Translations under genes and position numbers: made by a program
Shown here: in pieces, positions 56,304 to 64,000 of the stretch
Layout: every line of letters starts with the position of its first letter
How positions within the stretch are numbered: position 1 is the first letter of the stretch
Notes under the pieces: model-generated
Told to the model about the DNA's origin: nothing
Seen by the model: only the letters and a program-made list of their open reading frames with translations
Databases searched by the model: none
Source: a virus
Reading direction: 5' to 3' (one strand)
Length of the DNA stretch: 64,000 nt
Virus record (IMG/VR): IMGVR_UViG_3300027770_000050
Location: 1 to 64,000 of that record

Positions 56304-56989
56304 TGGGCATTGACGTAGGACCTATCGAAGTTACTGATGGATTGATATGCCAATTTGATCCAGCAAACTTTAGAAGTTATTCTGGCTCTGGATTAACCTC
56401 ATATGGTTTGGTAGGGGGTATTGGAGCAACTCTTGTCAACGGGACTGGATACACTTCTGATGGCGGAGGAAGTTTTGTTTTTGATGGTACTAATGATTAT
56501 GTTATCACCTCTGCAAACGTTGGACCTTTAGGAGCAAATCCACGAACAATCTGTATTTGGTTTTATATTCCAAGTGCTCAAAGTAAAAATGTTTATGGAT
56601 ATGGGCAAGGAACTACAGGATCGATATTTGACATAATAACTTGGGATAACAGTGGATATAACAGAGTAATTGGACATTATTGGTCCGGTGGATATGACAC
56701 TATAGGAACCTTGCCACCAAGAAATACCTTAAATGTTCCTGGATGGAATTTTGTAGTCCATACTTATAATGGAAGTGCAGTATCATTATATACAAATACA
56801 GTTTTTTCTAATTCTACTAATTTAAATCTTACTACTTTGGATGGACCTTTAACTTTAGGAAAAGGTACATATAATGGCTATGATCATTTTACAGGTAAAG
56901 TTTCAAACATTCAAATCTATAACAGAGTACTGACTGATCAAGAAATGTTACAAAATTTCAACGCTACAAAAGGGAGATATGGATTATAA
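56303..56989 (+). CDS. LamG-like lectin protein 4
   Basis: A 228-residue paralogue with GIDVGPIEVTDGLICQFDPANFRSYSG at the start (quoted in its shared parts), FVFDGTNDYVIT, TICIWFYIPSAQ, WNFVVHTYNGSAVSLYTN and IQIYNRVLTDQEM. The central loops (GYDTIGTLPPRN) differ from its neighbours, as expected where binding loops vary. AAGGGAG in its last codons precedes the overlapping ATG of the next gene. Confidence 0.82.
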   Translation: MGIDVGPIEVTDGLICQFDPANFRSYSGSGLTSYGLVGGIGATLVNGTGYTSDGGGSFVFDGTNDYVITSANVGPLGANPRTICIWFYIPSAQSKNVYGYGQGTTGSIFDIITWDNSGYNRVIGHYWSGGYDTIGTLPPRNTLNVPGWNFVVHTYNGSAVSLYTNTVFSNSTNLNLTTLDGPLTLGKGTYNGYDHFTGKVSNIQIYNRVLTDQEMLQNFNATKGRYGL

Positions 56990-57690
56990 TGGGACTTGAG
57001 CACTCTCCTACTATTGTGACAAATGGATTAGTTTATTATCTCGACGCTGCTAATACAAGAAGTTATAGTGGTTCTGGTCTTACTGCCAATAGTTTATCTG
57101 GTAGCTTAAGTGGAAGTCTTGTCAATGGTGTTGGTTTTACATCTTTGAATAATGGCAGTTTTCTTTTTGATGGAACTAATGATGTTATAGATCTTGGTGA
57201 TAATTTTGACATGGGATTATCAAGCTTTTCTTTTTGCGCTTATTTTAAAGCTAATAATATTTCAAATCTTCAAGGGATATTTTCAAAATCAATTGCTGCT
57301 GCTGCTGGATCAAGATATGCAGTTTTTGTATACAATAATAAAATAAATACTTTTATGAGTAATGGTGGTGCAACAGATGTTGAAACACCCTCAAGTCAGA
57401 CATTATCTATAAATACTTGGTATCACATCGGAGCTGTTTACAATAGAGCTGATAAATTAATTCTGTTCATAAATGGAATTTTTGATTCATCAGCGACAAT
57501 ATCTCAGTTTCAAGCAAATGATTTTCAAGCAACACATATATTTAGAATTGGATCTTACAGTGATGCAGGCAACAGTGCAAATTATTTCTTAAATGGATCT
57601 ATATCTCAACTTCAAATTTACAACAGAGTTTTATCAGCTCAGGAAATACTTCAAAATTACAATGCTACTAAAGGGAGATATGGACTGTAA
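56989..57690 (+). CDS. LamG-like lectin protein 5
   Basis: A 233-residue paralogue: GLEHSPTIVTNGLVYYLDAA, FLFDGTNDVIDLGDNFD, FSFCAYFKANN, NTWYHIGAVYNRADKLILFING and QLQIYNRVLSAQEILQNYN. The start is very like lectin protein 3 (GLxHSPTI). It has the same one-base overlap to the next gene, with AAGGGAG in the final codons. Confidence 0.82.
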   Translation: MGLEHSPTIVTNGLVYYLDAANTRSYSGSGLTANSLSGSLSGSLVNGVGFTSLNNGSFLFDGTNDVIDLGDNFDMGLSSFSFCAYFKANNISNLQGIFSKSIAAAAGSRYAVFVYNNKINTFMSNGGATDVETPSSQTLSINTWYHIGAVYNRADKLILFINGIFDSSATISQFQANDFQATHIFRIGSYSDAGNSANYFLNGSISQLQIYNRVLSAQEILQNYNATKGRYGL

Positions 57691-58388
57691 TGGGCATTGA
57701 ATATAATCCAGTTGTCCCTACAGATGGACTTGTTTATTGGTATGACACTGCTAATCCAAGATCTTTCCCTGGATCTGGAAACACGATGTATAGTTTACTA
57801 AATGGGTCGATTATGACCTTAAATAATGGATATACAACTTTCGGTACTGGTGCTGGTTTAGCTGTTTCTTTTACAGGAACAGATGCTTACACTATGACGC
57901 AAACCAATCTATATAGTCAATTTCCAACAGCTCAAACATCAATGTTTATTTGGGCATATTCAGTTGGATCTGGAAATATAATAACTGAATTGGGACAAAC
58001 AATTCCAAATGCTGGTTGGATAGATAGCAACATAGAGATAAATGCTTCTGGAAATGTGTCAATGTCTGTTTGGCACGGAAGTTTAGCAAACAGAGTAATA
58101 AGTAGTGCTTTGAGTTTTAATACTTGGTATCACATTGGTTGGACTTATAATGGGACAAGTTTCATTGGATATATAAATGGAGCTTCAATAGGAACAACAA
58201 CATTAGGTAGAAGCAGAAATGGAAGTGCAATTCATTATACTATTGGAGCAACTGCATCTAATCAAAATATGGGCACAGGTACTTATTGGAAAGGTATGTT
58301 TAGTAACTTCTCTGTTTACAATAGATCTTTGTCAAGCTTAGAAGTTTTACAATTTTACAATGCCACTAAAAGTAGGTATGGATTATAA
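57690..58388 (+). CDS. LamG-like lectin protein 6
   Basis: A 232-residue paralogue. GIEYNPVVPTDGLVYWYDTANPRSF at the start is followed by a region close to lectin protein 1 (SMSVWHGSLANRV, NTWYHIGWTYNG, GYINGASIGTTTL, HYTIGA). Its C-terminus is FSVYNRSLSSLEVLQFYNATKSRYGL in shared form. The resemblance to protein 1, six genes away, suggests duplication and loop exchange rather than simple stepwise copying. AGTAGG lies in the last codons. Confidence 0.82.
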   Translation: MGIEYNPVVPTDGLVYWYDTANPRSFPGSGNTMYSLLNGSIMTLNNGYTTFGTGAGLAVSFTGTDAYTMTQTNLYSQFPTAQTSMFIWAYSVGSGNIITELGQTIPNAGWIDSNIEINASGNVSMSVWHGSLANRVISSALSFNTWYHIGWTYNGTSFIGYINGASIGTTTLGRSRNGSAIHYTIGATASNQNMGTGTYWKGMFSNFSVYNRSLSSLEVLQFYNATKSRYGL

Positions 58389-59071
58389 TGGGCATTGCAT
58401 ATAACACATCTATAGTTTCCGATGGTCTTGTTTATGCCATTGATGCTGCTAATTCAAGATCTTATGCAGGGAGTGGATTGACACTTTATGATTTGTATTC
58501 AGGAACAGCTACAACACTTATCAATGGAGTTGGAATTACAAGTTTTAATTCAGGTGCATTTGTTTTTGATGGTTCTAACGATTACATAAACCCAAATTTC
58601 CCAGTAAGTAATAATTCTGATTTTACAGTTGGATTTTGGATGAATTATCAAGATGTTACTAATGTTGATAGAGGGCTAGTAGCAACATGGGATACAAGCT
58701 GGAACGGATTTGGCATAGGAACATATCAAGCACAAATTAGATCTTGGGTAAATGATGGAGCTGGAGGTGGATTGAACTGGGCTGGAATTACTACAAATGT
58801 ATGGAAATATTACACTCTTGCGTTTAGCAATTCAGCAAAGACTCAATTCGTATATATTGATGGAAATTTCTTAGCCAGTGAAGGTAGAAATGCAACAGTT
58901 ACTCATTCTAGTTTACAAATAGCTAGAGGGGGACAATCAGGCTCGACACAGTTGACTTATTATCCATATCTAAAATGTCAAATATCTCAACTTTCAATTT
59001 ATAACAAAAGACTTTCAAATGCAGAAATCAAGCAAAATTATAACGCTACAAAGAAGAGGTATGGATTATAA
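58388..59071 (+). CDS. LamG-like lectin protein 7
   Basis: A 227-residue paralogue: GIAYNTSIVSDGLVYAIDAA, FVFDGSNDYINPN, FTVGFWMNYQD, WKYYTLAFSNSAKTQFVYIDGNF and LSIYNKRLSNAEIKQNYN. The ATG of protein 8 overlaps its stop by one base; AAGAAGAGG within the last codons acts as the probable ribosome-binding site. Confidence 0.82.
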   Translation: MGIAYNTSIVSDGLVYAIDAANSRSYAGSGLTLYDLYSGTATTLINGVGITSFNSGAFVFDGSNDYINPNFPVSNNSDFTVGFWMNYQDVTNVDRGLVATWDTSWNGFGIGTYQAQIRSWVNDGAGGGLNWAGITTNVWKYYTLAFSNSAKTQFVYIDGNFLASEGRNATVTHSSLQIARGGQSGSTQLTYYPYLKCQISQLSIYNKRLSNAEIKQNYNATKKRYGL

Positions 59072-59781
59072 TGGGAGTAATAGCTGGAGTAAATGCTGTC
59101 AATGATGGTTTAATTTTTACCATTGATGCTGGAAACTTTAGATCATATTCTGGTTCTGGAAATACTTCTATTGGTTTAGTAGGTGGTATAGGTGGCACTC
59201 TTGTAAATGGAGTTGGATTTACAAGTACAAACAGTGGAAGTTTTATTTTTGATGGCACAAATGATTATATTGAAGTATCTGATTCTAATTTGCTTGCTTT
59301 TGGAACCAATCCTTTTACTATAGATTTTTGGTTATATTCTACTTATATATATCCAGGATCTGGAACAATTTACAGAACAATTTTGAGTAATTATTTAGAT
59401 TACCAGGGAGTCTATGCTACATTTTTTTATTTGGGTTTATTTAATAATGGCAGCACTTTGATTAATTTTGTAAGTTTCCTAAATTCCTCATCAGGAAATT
59501 TAATGGGTTCACTTGGAGCAAATATAAATGCAAATGAATGGACAAATGTAAATTTCACAAGAAGTGGTGACAACTTAATTTGTTATAAGAATGGTGTTTT
59601 AGTATCTACAGTAGTTTCTACAAATAATTTTTCAGGAACTCGTAATGCAAGAATTGGCGGAGGTGTCGCCTCTGTAAATACGTTTCAAGGGTCTTTACCT
59701 TCATTCAAAATCTACAATCGAGCATTATCAGCTGCAGAAATCAAACAAAATTACAACGCCACTAAAAAGAGATACATCTAG
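59071..59781 (+). CDS. LamG-like lectin protein 8 (last of array)
   Basis: A 236-residue paralogue: GVIAGVNAVNDGLIFTIDAGNFRSY, FIFDGTNDYIEVSD, FTIDFWLYST, WTNVNFTRSGDNLICYKNGV and FKIYNRALSAAEIKQNYNATKKRYI. It is the only coupled-type member that ends RYI rather than RYGL, and no gene overlaps its stop; the next gene has its own leader. This difference supports a dual role for the GL-coding tail in the others. Confidence 0.82.
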   Translation: MGVIAGVNAVNDGLIFTIDAGNFRSYSGSGNTSIGLVGGIGGTLVNGVGFTSTNSGSFIFDGTNDYIEVSDSNLLAFGTNPFTIDFWLYSTYIYPGSGTIYRTILSNYLDYQGVYATFFYLGLFNNGSTLINFVSFLNSSSGNLMGSLGANINANEWTNVNFTRSGDNLICYKNGVLVSTVVSTNNFSGTRNARIGGGVASVNTFQGSLPSFKIYNRALSAAEIKQNYNATKKRYI

Positions 59782-59843
59782 TCGCTAGGTCTTATAGGTT
59801 ATATTTTAGAAAAGTATAAGCATCAACATATGTGGAGTGACTA

Positions 59844-62800
59844 ATGGCTGATCTTAATTTTCCTAACCCTGGTGTACAGCAAACGTATTCATTCGTAGGT
59901 AAGACTTGGAATTGGGATGGACAACGCTGGGCTTTTGCTTCTAGTGGCTCCGGTATTACCAAACTTAATGAACTTACATCTTCAGTTCAAAACTTTTTAA
60001 TTGGTTATTCTGGGACATTTCCAAATATTGTTTCATCTGGATCTGACCATACATTTAATTTTCCATTAGCTGGAATTGCTGCGACAGGTCTTGTAAATAC
60101 CTCTGCTCAAAGTTTTGCAGGAGCTAAAACATTTGCTTCCACAACAAATGCAACTTATATAGGTGTTGGTGGTGTTGTTGTTCATGGTGGCATTGCTATA
60201 TCTGGCAATGCTGCTATAGGTGGATCTGCAATATTCACTAATACAAGTAATACAAATACTTTAGCAATTAGAGCTGGAGTACAAGCAAGCACTCTTACAT
60301 ATGTTTTTCCTATTGGCTCTCCAACATCGGGGCAGATATTATCAGCTTCAGCTCCAGCATCAGGTGTTGTCACTCTTACATGGGCAGATGATCAAACTGG
60401 AGCTCCTGCTGGTGGTATTACTCAACTCAATGGTCTTACTGCATCTACACAAACATTTCAAACTGGTACTTCTGGAGTTGATTTTGGTATATCTTCAACT
60501 ACTTCAACACACACATTCAACCTTCCAGATGCTAGTGCTTCAGCTAGAGGTGCTGTCACTACAGGGTCGCAAACTATTGCTGGTGCTAAAACATTCTCTT
60601 CTTCAATTATTGGTAATCTGACTGGAACAGCTACTACTTCTGAAAATGTAAATGTAACAACAACAACTAGAAGTCTTACTCACTACTTGACGTTTACCAA
60701 TGCAACAAGTGGAAGTGGATTAGCCTTAACTACTAGTGCTGTAGGTATTGGATTTACAGTCAACCCAGCACAAAATACCTTAGCTGCAGGGACGTTCATT
60801 GGAAATTTATCTGGAACAGCAGCTACAGCCACTAATTTCTATGGAACATTAGTAGGAAATTCTTCAACAGCAACTACTTCTCAAAACGTAAATGTCAATA
60901 CCACTACTGCTGGTGGAAGTTTCTTCTTAACATTTACAAATCAATCAAGTGGAAGTGGTTTAGCTTTAACAACATCCACTATTGGTATTGGTTTTACTGT
61001 CAATCCTGCTCAAAATACACTAGCTGCTGGTACTTTCATTGGTAATCTATCTGGAACGGCTGCTACTGCTACTAATTTCTATGGAACTCATATTGGTAAT
61101 GTAACAGGAACAGCAACTACATCTCAAAATGTTAATGTTACAACCACAACAGCAGGTGGTAATTTCTACCTCACATTTACTAACCAATCAAGTGGATCTG
61201 GATTAGCACTTACTACTAGCGCTATTGGCATTGGTTTTACTGTAAACCCAGCACAAAACACATTAGCTGCAGGGACATTTATTGGTAATCTATCTGGGAC
61301 AGCAGCTACAGCAACTAATTTCTATGGTACGTTAGTTGGAAATTCATCAACAGCAACTACTTCAGCTAATCTTAACACTGTTGCTGCTACTACTGGTACT
61401 GGACATTATTTATTATTTAGTCCTGTAAATGGTGCTTCAGGCGTTGCAGTATCTAGTGACGCTCAACTTCAATTTAGTCCCTCAACCAATGTTCTAACTG
61501 CTGATGTTTTCAATGGAAATCTTACTGCTACTGGAGCTACTGTCACAGGCATATTAGATGTTCAAGGAGATGCTGCTCTTGGTAATGCTACAGGAGACAC
61601 AGTAACATTTAATGCAAGAATAGGATCTCATTTTAATCCTACTACTGATAATACTTATGATATAGGTTTGCCTTCATTTAGATGGAGAAATGCATACCTC
61701 GTAAATATCACTGGTACTGCAGTTACAGCAACTAATTTCTATGGAACATTAACTGGTAACGTAACAGGTACAGCAACAACAGCAACAAATATTAATACAA
61801 CAAGTGCTGATACTGCTGGAGCACACTATTTACTTTTCAGTCCAACAAATGCTACTGCTTCTGGTGTTGCGGTAAGTTCTGATGCAACTCTACAATTTAA
61901 TCCTTCAACAAATGTATTAACTACAGATGTATTTAGTGGGAACTTTACAGGAACAGCAGCAACTGCTACTAATTTCTACGGAACATTAACTGGTAATGTA
62001 ACAGGCACAGCAACAACAGCACAAAATGTAAATGTTACTACAACAACACTAAGTAATAATTTTTATCTTACATTTACTGGTGCTTCTTCAGGAAGTGGTC
62101 TTGCCCTTACTACTAGTGCAGTCGGATCGGGCTTAACATATAATCCTGCTACTAACACATTATCTGCATTATTCTTTACAGGTACAGCTACAACTACTAG
62201 AAATAGTGTTGTTAACTCAACAACAATAAGTTCTGATCATTATTTATTATTTGCAAATGCTTCTTCAGGAAGTGGATTAGCTCTTTCTGCTAGTGCTGTA
62301 GGTATGGGTCTTACTTACAATCCAGCTACAAACACTCTTAGTGCTCAATTCTTCACTGGTACTGCAACTACTGCAAGAAATGTAGTAGTCAATACTACAA
62401 CAAGAAATGCTAATCATTATCTGTTATTTAGTCCTGACAGTTCTGGTTCTGGAGTTGCACTAACAACAAGCACAGTTGGCATGGGTCTTACTTACAACCC
62501 TGCTACGAATACATTATCAGCACAATTCTTTACTGGAACTGCAACTACTGCAAGAAATGTTGATGTAACTTCAACAACAATAAACTCAACACATTATCTT
62601 ACATTTACTAATGCTACATCAGGAAGTGGATTAGCATTAACTACAAGTACTGTTGGAGTTGGGTTGACATACAATCCAGCACAAAATACTTTAGGTTCTG
62701 GCACATTTGTTGGTAATGTATCAGGTTCTGCCACAACAAGCACATATATAACAGGTATCTTAAGAAACGCTAGTTATGTACAGGGTGATCTTTTAGCTGG

Positions 62801-63749
62801 AGCGTCTACTGGTAATACTCTTACCAGACTACCTGTTGGAGCAACTAATAGATACTTCTTGAAACCTGATTCAACTACACAATCAGGATTAGGATGGTCA
62901 ACATTTGCAGGTGTATTTGTAACATCACTAGCTCCTGTATATCCAGCTTTCACTCTACTTGAAGGTGATCTCTGGTACAAAGTTGACGACGGTTCATTCA
63001 ACGTTTATTACACTGACGTAGATGAAACAGCTCAATGGGTTGAAATTGTAAGTGCTGGTGGTGCTGGTGGAGGAAGTGCAACTCCTGCTGGATCAAATAC
63101 AAACGTTCAGTTCAACGACAGTAGTGCTTTTGGAGGAGTAGCTGATTTTACATTCTCAAAAGATGTGCCCTCTTTAGCTATAAAAAGTTTTCCAACAGAA
63201 AGTCCATCCAGTTCTACTGCAGCTATAGTATTAACAGGTACTGGAGTTAATTTTAGTGGAAGCGTCAATGGTACATTCCTTGCAATAAACTCGGCAAGTG
63301 GCTTCTCTGGTAATATGATAGACGCAAGGAAGAATGGAACAACACAATTTAGTGTCAATAATGATGGAAGCACTTATATTGCAACTCTTAACTCTAATGG
63401 TACTGTTTATTCTAACTCTGGAGTATTAACTAACTCAAATCCATCTGATCAAAACTTAAAAGAAAATATTCAGTCAATGATTGGTGGAACAACAATTGTA
63501 AATCAATTAAATCCAGTTTCTTTTGAATGGAAATCAGGTGTTGGTGGAACTGGAACTAAATATGGATTTATTGCTCAAGAAGTTCAAGCAGTCATTCCTG
63601 ATATTGTTTCTACTGATCAATCAGGCACTGTTGGTATAGATACAGTATCTATAATACCTTTCCTTGTAAAATCAATTAAGGAACAGCAAGAAACAATAGA
63701 ACAGTTGAGAGCAGAAATTCAATTTATAAAAACTGAACTTGGAATATAA
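59844..63749 (+). CDS. Tail-fibre protein with S74 intramolecular chaperone
   Basis: A 1301-residue fibre. The N-terminal module ([28 protein letters not shown]) is shared with the 63753 product. The shaft contains many ~80-residue repeats with [30 protein letters not shown][IV]G[FL]T.NPAQNTL and [13 protein letters not shown]. Near the end is a [19 protein letters not shown] module. The C-terminal ~100 residues are a peptidase S74 domain: SDQNLKENI with the expected Ser1201-Lys1206 pair, [14 protein letters not shown], and a terminal coiled coil. In known fibres this domain helps trimer folding and then cuts itself off. GGAG lies 8 bases before the ATG. Confidence 0.88.
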   Translation: MADLNFPNPGVQQTYSFVGKTWNWDGQRWAFASSGSGITKLNELTSSVQNFLIGYSGTFPNIVSSGSDHTFNFPLAGIAATGLVNTSAQSFAGAKTFASTTNATYIGVGGVVVHGGIAISGNAAIGGSAIFTNTSNTNTLAIRAGVQASTLTYVFPIGSPTSGQILSASAPASGVVTLTWADDQTGAPAGGITQLNGLTASTQTFQTGTSGVDFGISSTTSTHTFNLPDASASARGAVTTGSQTIAGAKTFSSSIIGNLTGTATTSENVNVTTTTRSLTHYLTFTNATSGSGLALTTSAVGIGFTVNPAQNTLAAGTFIGNLSGTAATATNFYGTLVGNSSTATTSQNVNVNTTTAGGSFFLTFTNQSSGSGLALTTSTIGIGFTVNPAQNTLAAGTFIGNLSGTAATATNFYGTHIGNVTGTATTSQNVNVTTTTAGGNFYLTFTNQSSGSGLALTTSAIGIGFTVNPAQNTLAAGTFIGNLSGTAATATNFYGTLVGNSSTATTSANLNTVAATTGTGHYLLFSPVNGASGVAVSSDAQLQFSPSTNVLTADVFNGNLTATGATVTGILDVQGDAALGNATGDTVTFNARIGSHFNPTTDNTYDIGLPSFRWRNAYLVNITGTAVTATNFYGTLTGNVTGTATTATNINTTSADTAGAHYLLFSPTNATASGVAVSSDATLQFNPSTNVLTTDVFSGNFTGTAATATNFYGTLTGNVTGTATTAQNVNVTTTTLSNNFYLTFTGASSGSGLALTTSAVGSGLTYNPATNTLSALFFTGTATTTRNSVVNSTTISSDHYLLFANASSGSGLALSASAVGMGLTYNPATNTLSAQFFTGTATTARNVVVNTTTRNANHYLLFSPDSSGSGVALTTSTVGMGLTYNPATNTLSAQFFTGTATTARNVDVTSTTINSTHYLTFTNATSGSGLALTTSTVGVGLTYNPAQNTLGSGTFVGNVSGSATTSTYITGILRNASYVQGDLLAGASTGNTLTRLPVGATNRYFLKPDSTTQSGLGWSTFAGVFVTSLAPVYPAFTLLEGDLWYKVDDGSFNVYYTDVDETAQWVEIVSAGGAGGGSATPAGSNTNVQFNDSSAFGGVADFTFSKDVPSLAIKSFPTESPSSSTAAIVLTGTGVNFSGSVNGTFLAINSASGFSGNMIDARKNGTTQFSVNNDGSTYIATLNSNGTVYSNSGVLTNSNPSDQNLKENIQSMIGGTTIVNQLNPVSFEWKSGVGGTGTKYGFIAQEVQAVIPDIVSTDQSGTVGIDTVSIIPFLVKSIKEQQETIEQLRAEIQFIKTELGI
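60744..61331 (+). repeat. Protein-identical, codon-diverged tandem repeats
   Basis: Three copies of a 35-codon block (60744-60848, 60984-61088, 61227-61331), spaced 240 and 243 bases, encode identical residues ([16 protein letters not shown]... to ...NFYGT). By direct count, copies 1 and 2 differ in 17 of 35 codons and copies 2 and 3 in 18 of 35, all synonymous. Further diverged copies follow to ~62700. Confidence 0.9.
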
Positions 63750-63752
63750 AAT

Positions 63753-64000
63753 ATGCCAGATATAGATTTTCCAGTAAACCCATCCCTAAATGCAACCTAC
63801 TCGAAAGACGGTAAAACATGGATTTGGGATGGGTCTAGATGGAGAACAAATAATATACTTTCTTACAGTGGCGGAGGAACAGGTTATGCTTCTTACAACA
63901 CTGGAGACTTACTTGTTGGAACAGGGAATTCATTAATAAAATTCCCTGTTGGACAAAATAATTTTCAATATTTGAGAGTTGATTCAGCCAATTCTGCATC
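63753..64000 (+). CDS. Tail-fibre protein, 3' partial
   Basis: The frame is open to the right edge (82 codons visible). It starts PDIDFPVNPSLNATYS, then GKTWIWDGSRW, matching the N-terminal module of the 59844 protein, and continues with GGGTGYASYNTGDLLVGTGNSL.KFPVG, the shaft module of the fibres at 45588 and 51106. It begins 3 bases after the preceding stop, so at least one more fibre follows in the same operon. Confidence 0.85.
   Translation, partial: MPDIDFPVNPSLNATYSKDGKTWIWDGSRWRTNNILSYSGGGTGYASYNTGDLLVGTGNSLIKFPVGQNNFQYLRVDSANSA

Noticed and set aside
60182-62700. Repeated blocks in the fibre gene as a CRISPR-like or mobile repeat
   Set aside because: The repeats stay in frame, encode protein modules and have no conserved spacer-repeat pattern.

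Overview
The window is a 64 kb piece of a large tailed-phage genome (Caudoviricetes, probably jumbo-sized). It is AT-rich, roughly one third G+C by eye, and densely packed with genes that often overlap by 1-4 bases (TAATG or ATGA junctions). It mixes giant virion fibre and baseplate proteins with bacterial-type housekeeping genes: a complete two-subunit DNA gyrase, Hsp70/Hsp40, a ClpX-like unfoldase, PIN-PhoH, a UvsW-like helicase and several proteases. No terminase, portal, major capsid or polymerase gene is present, and I saw no tRNA, rRNA, CRISPR array, insertion sequence or integrase. The host cannot be named. Strong Shine-Dalgarno sites before some genes and one perfect TTGACA-17-TATAAT promoter point to a host with canonical sigma-70-type transcription.

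Layout. (a) 1-8627 (+): the 3' part of a giant virion protein, open at the left edge, with Asp-box and possible VWA-like segments. (b) 8677-17531 (+): a proteostasis and DNA-repair block. It holds three serine proteases of different families (S8, S26, S1), DnaJ, two small proteins, a terminator, a UvsW-like helicase, a 250 bp regulatory gap with a possible 23-codon antisense ORF, a zinc-ribbon protein, DnaK, a MerC-like membrane protein and a BFN-like protein. (c) 17535-20143 (-): four probable tail/neck virion proteins, with a strong terminator at their upstream end. (d) 20220-24856 (-): gyrA and gyrB, driven by a consensus promoter embedded in a terminator. (e) 24956-34394 (-): two virion-associated candidates, a 1939-residue fibre/baseplate protein, PIN-PhoH and a J-domain protein. 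(f) 34430-44755: short mixed-strand genes, including four whose products start MWY[KRQ], a ClpX-like ATPase, three probable virion proteins, a macro-domain-like protein, a coiled-coil membrane protein and an SLT lysozyme. (g) 44812-64000: receptor-binding region. After one small virion gene on the minus strand come two giant modular fibres, a tandem array of eight LamG-like lectin genes, a fibre with a self-cleaving S74 chaperone, and the start of another fibre.

Together the genes suggest a phage that carries its own protein folding and processing system (Hsp40/Hsp70, ClpX-like unfoldase, three proteases), plausibly to assemble and mature a very elaborate adhesion apparatus, and its own gyrase for topology during replication. 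The most unusual items are the translationally coupled lectin-gene array, whose conserved C-terminal codons also supply ribosome-binding sites; fibre repeats with identical protein but heavily diverged codons; the MWY N-terminal motif; and the overlapping terminator/promoter signals.
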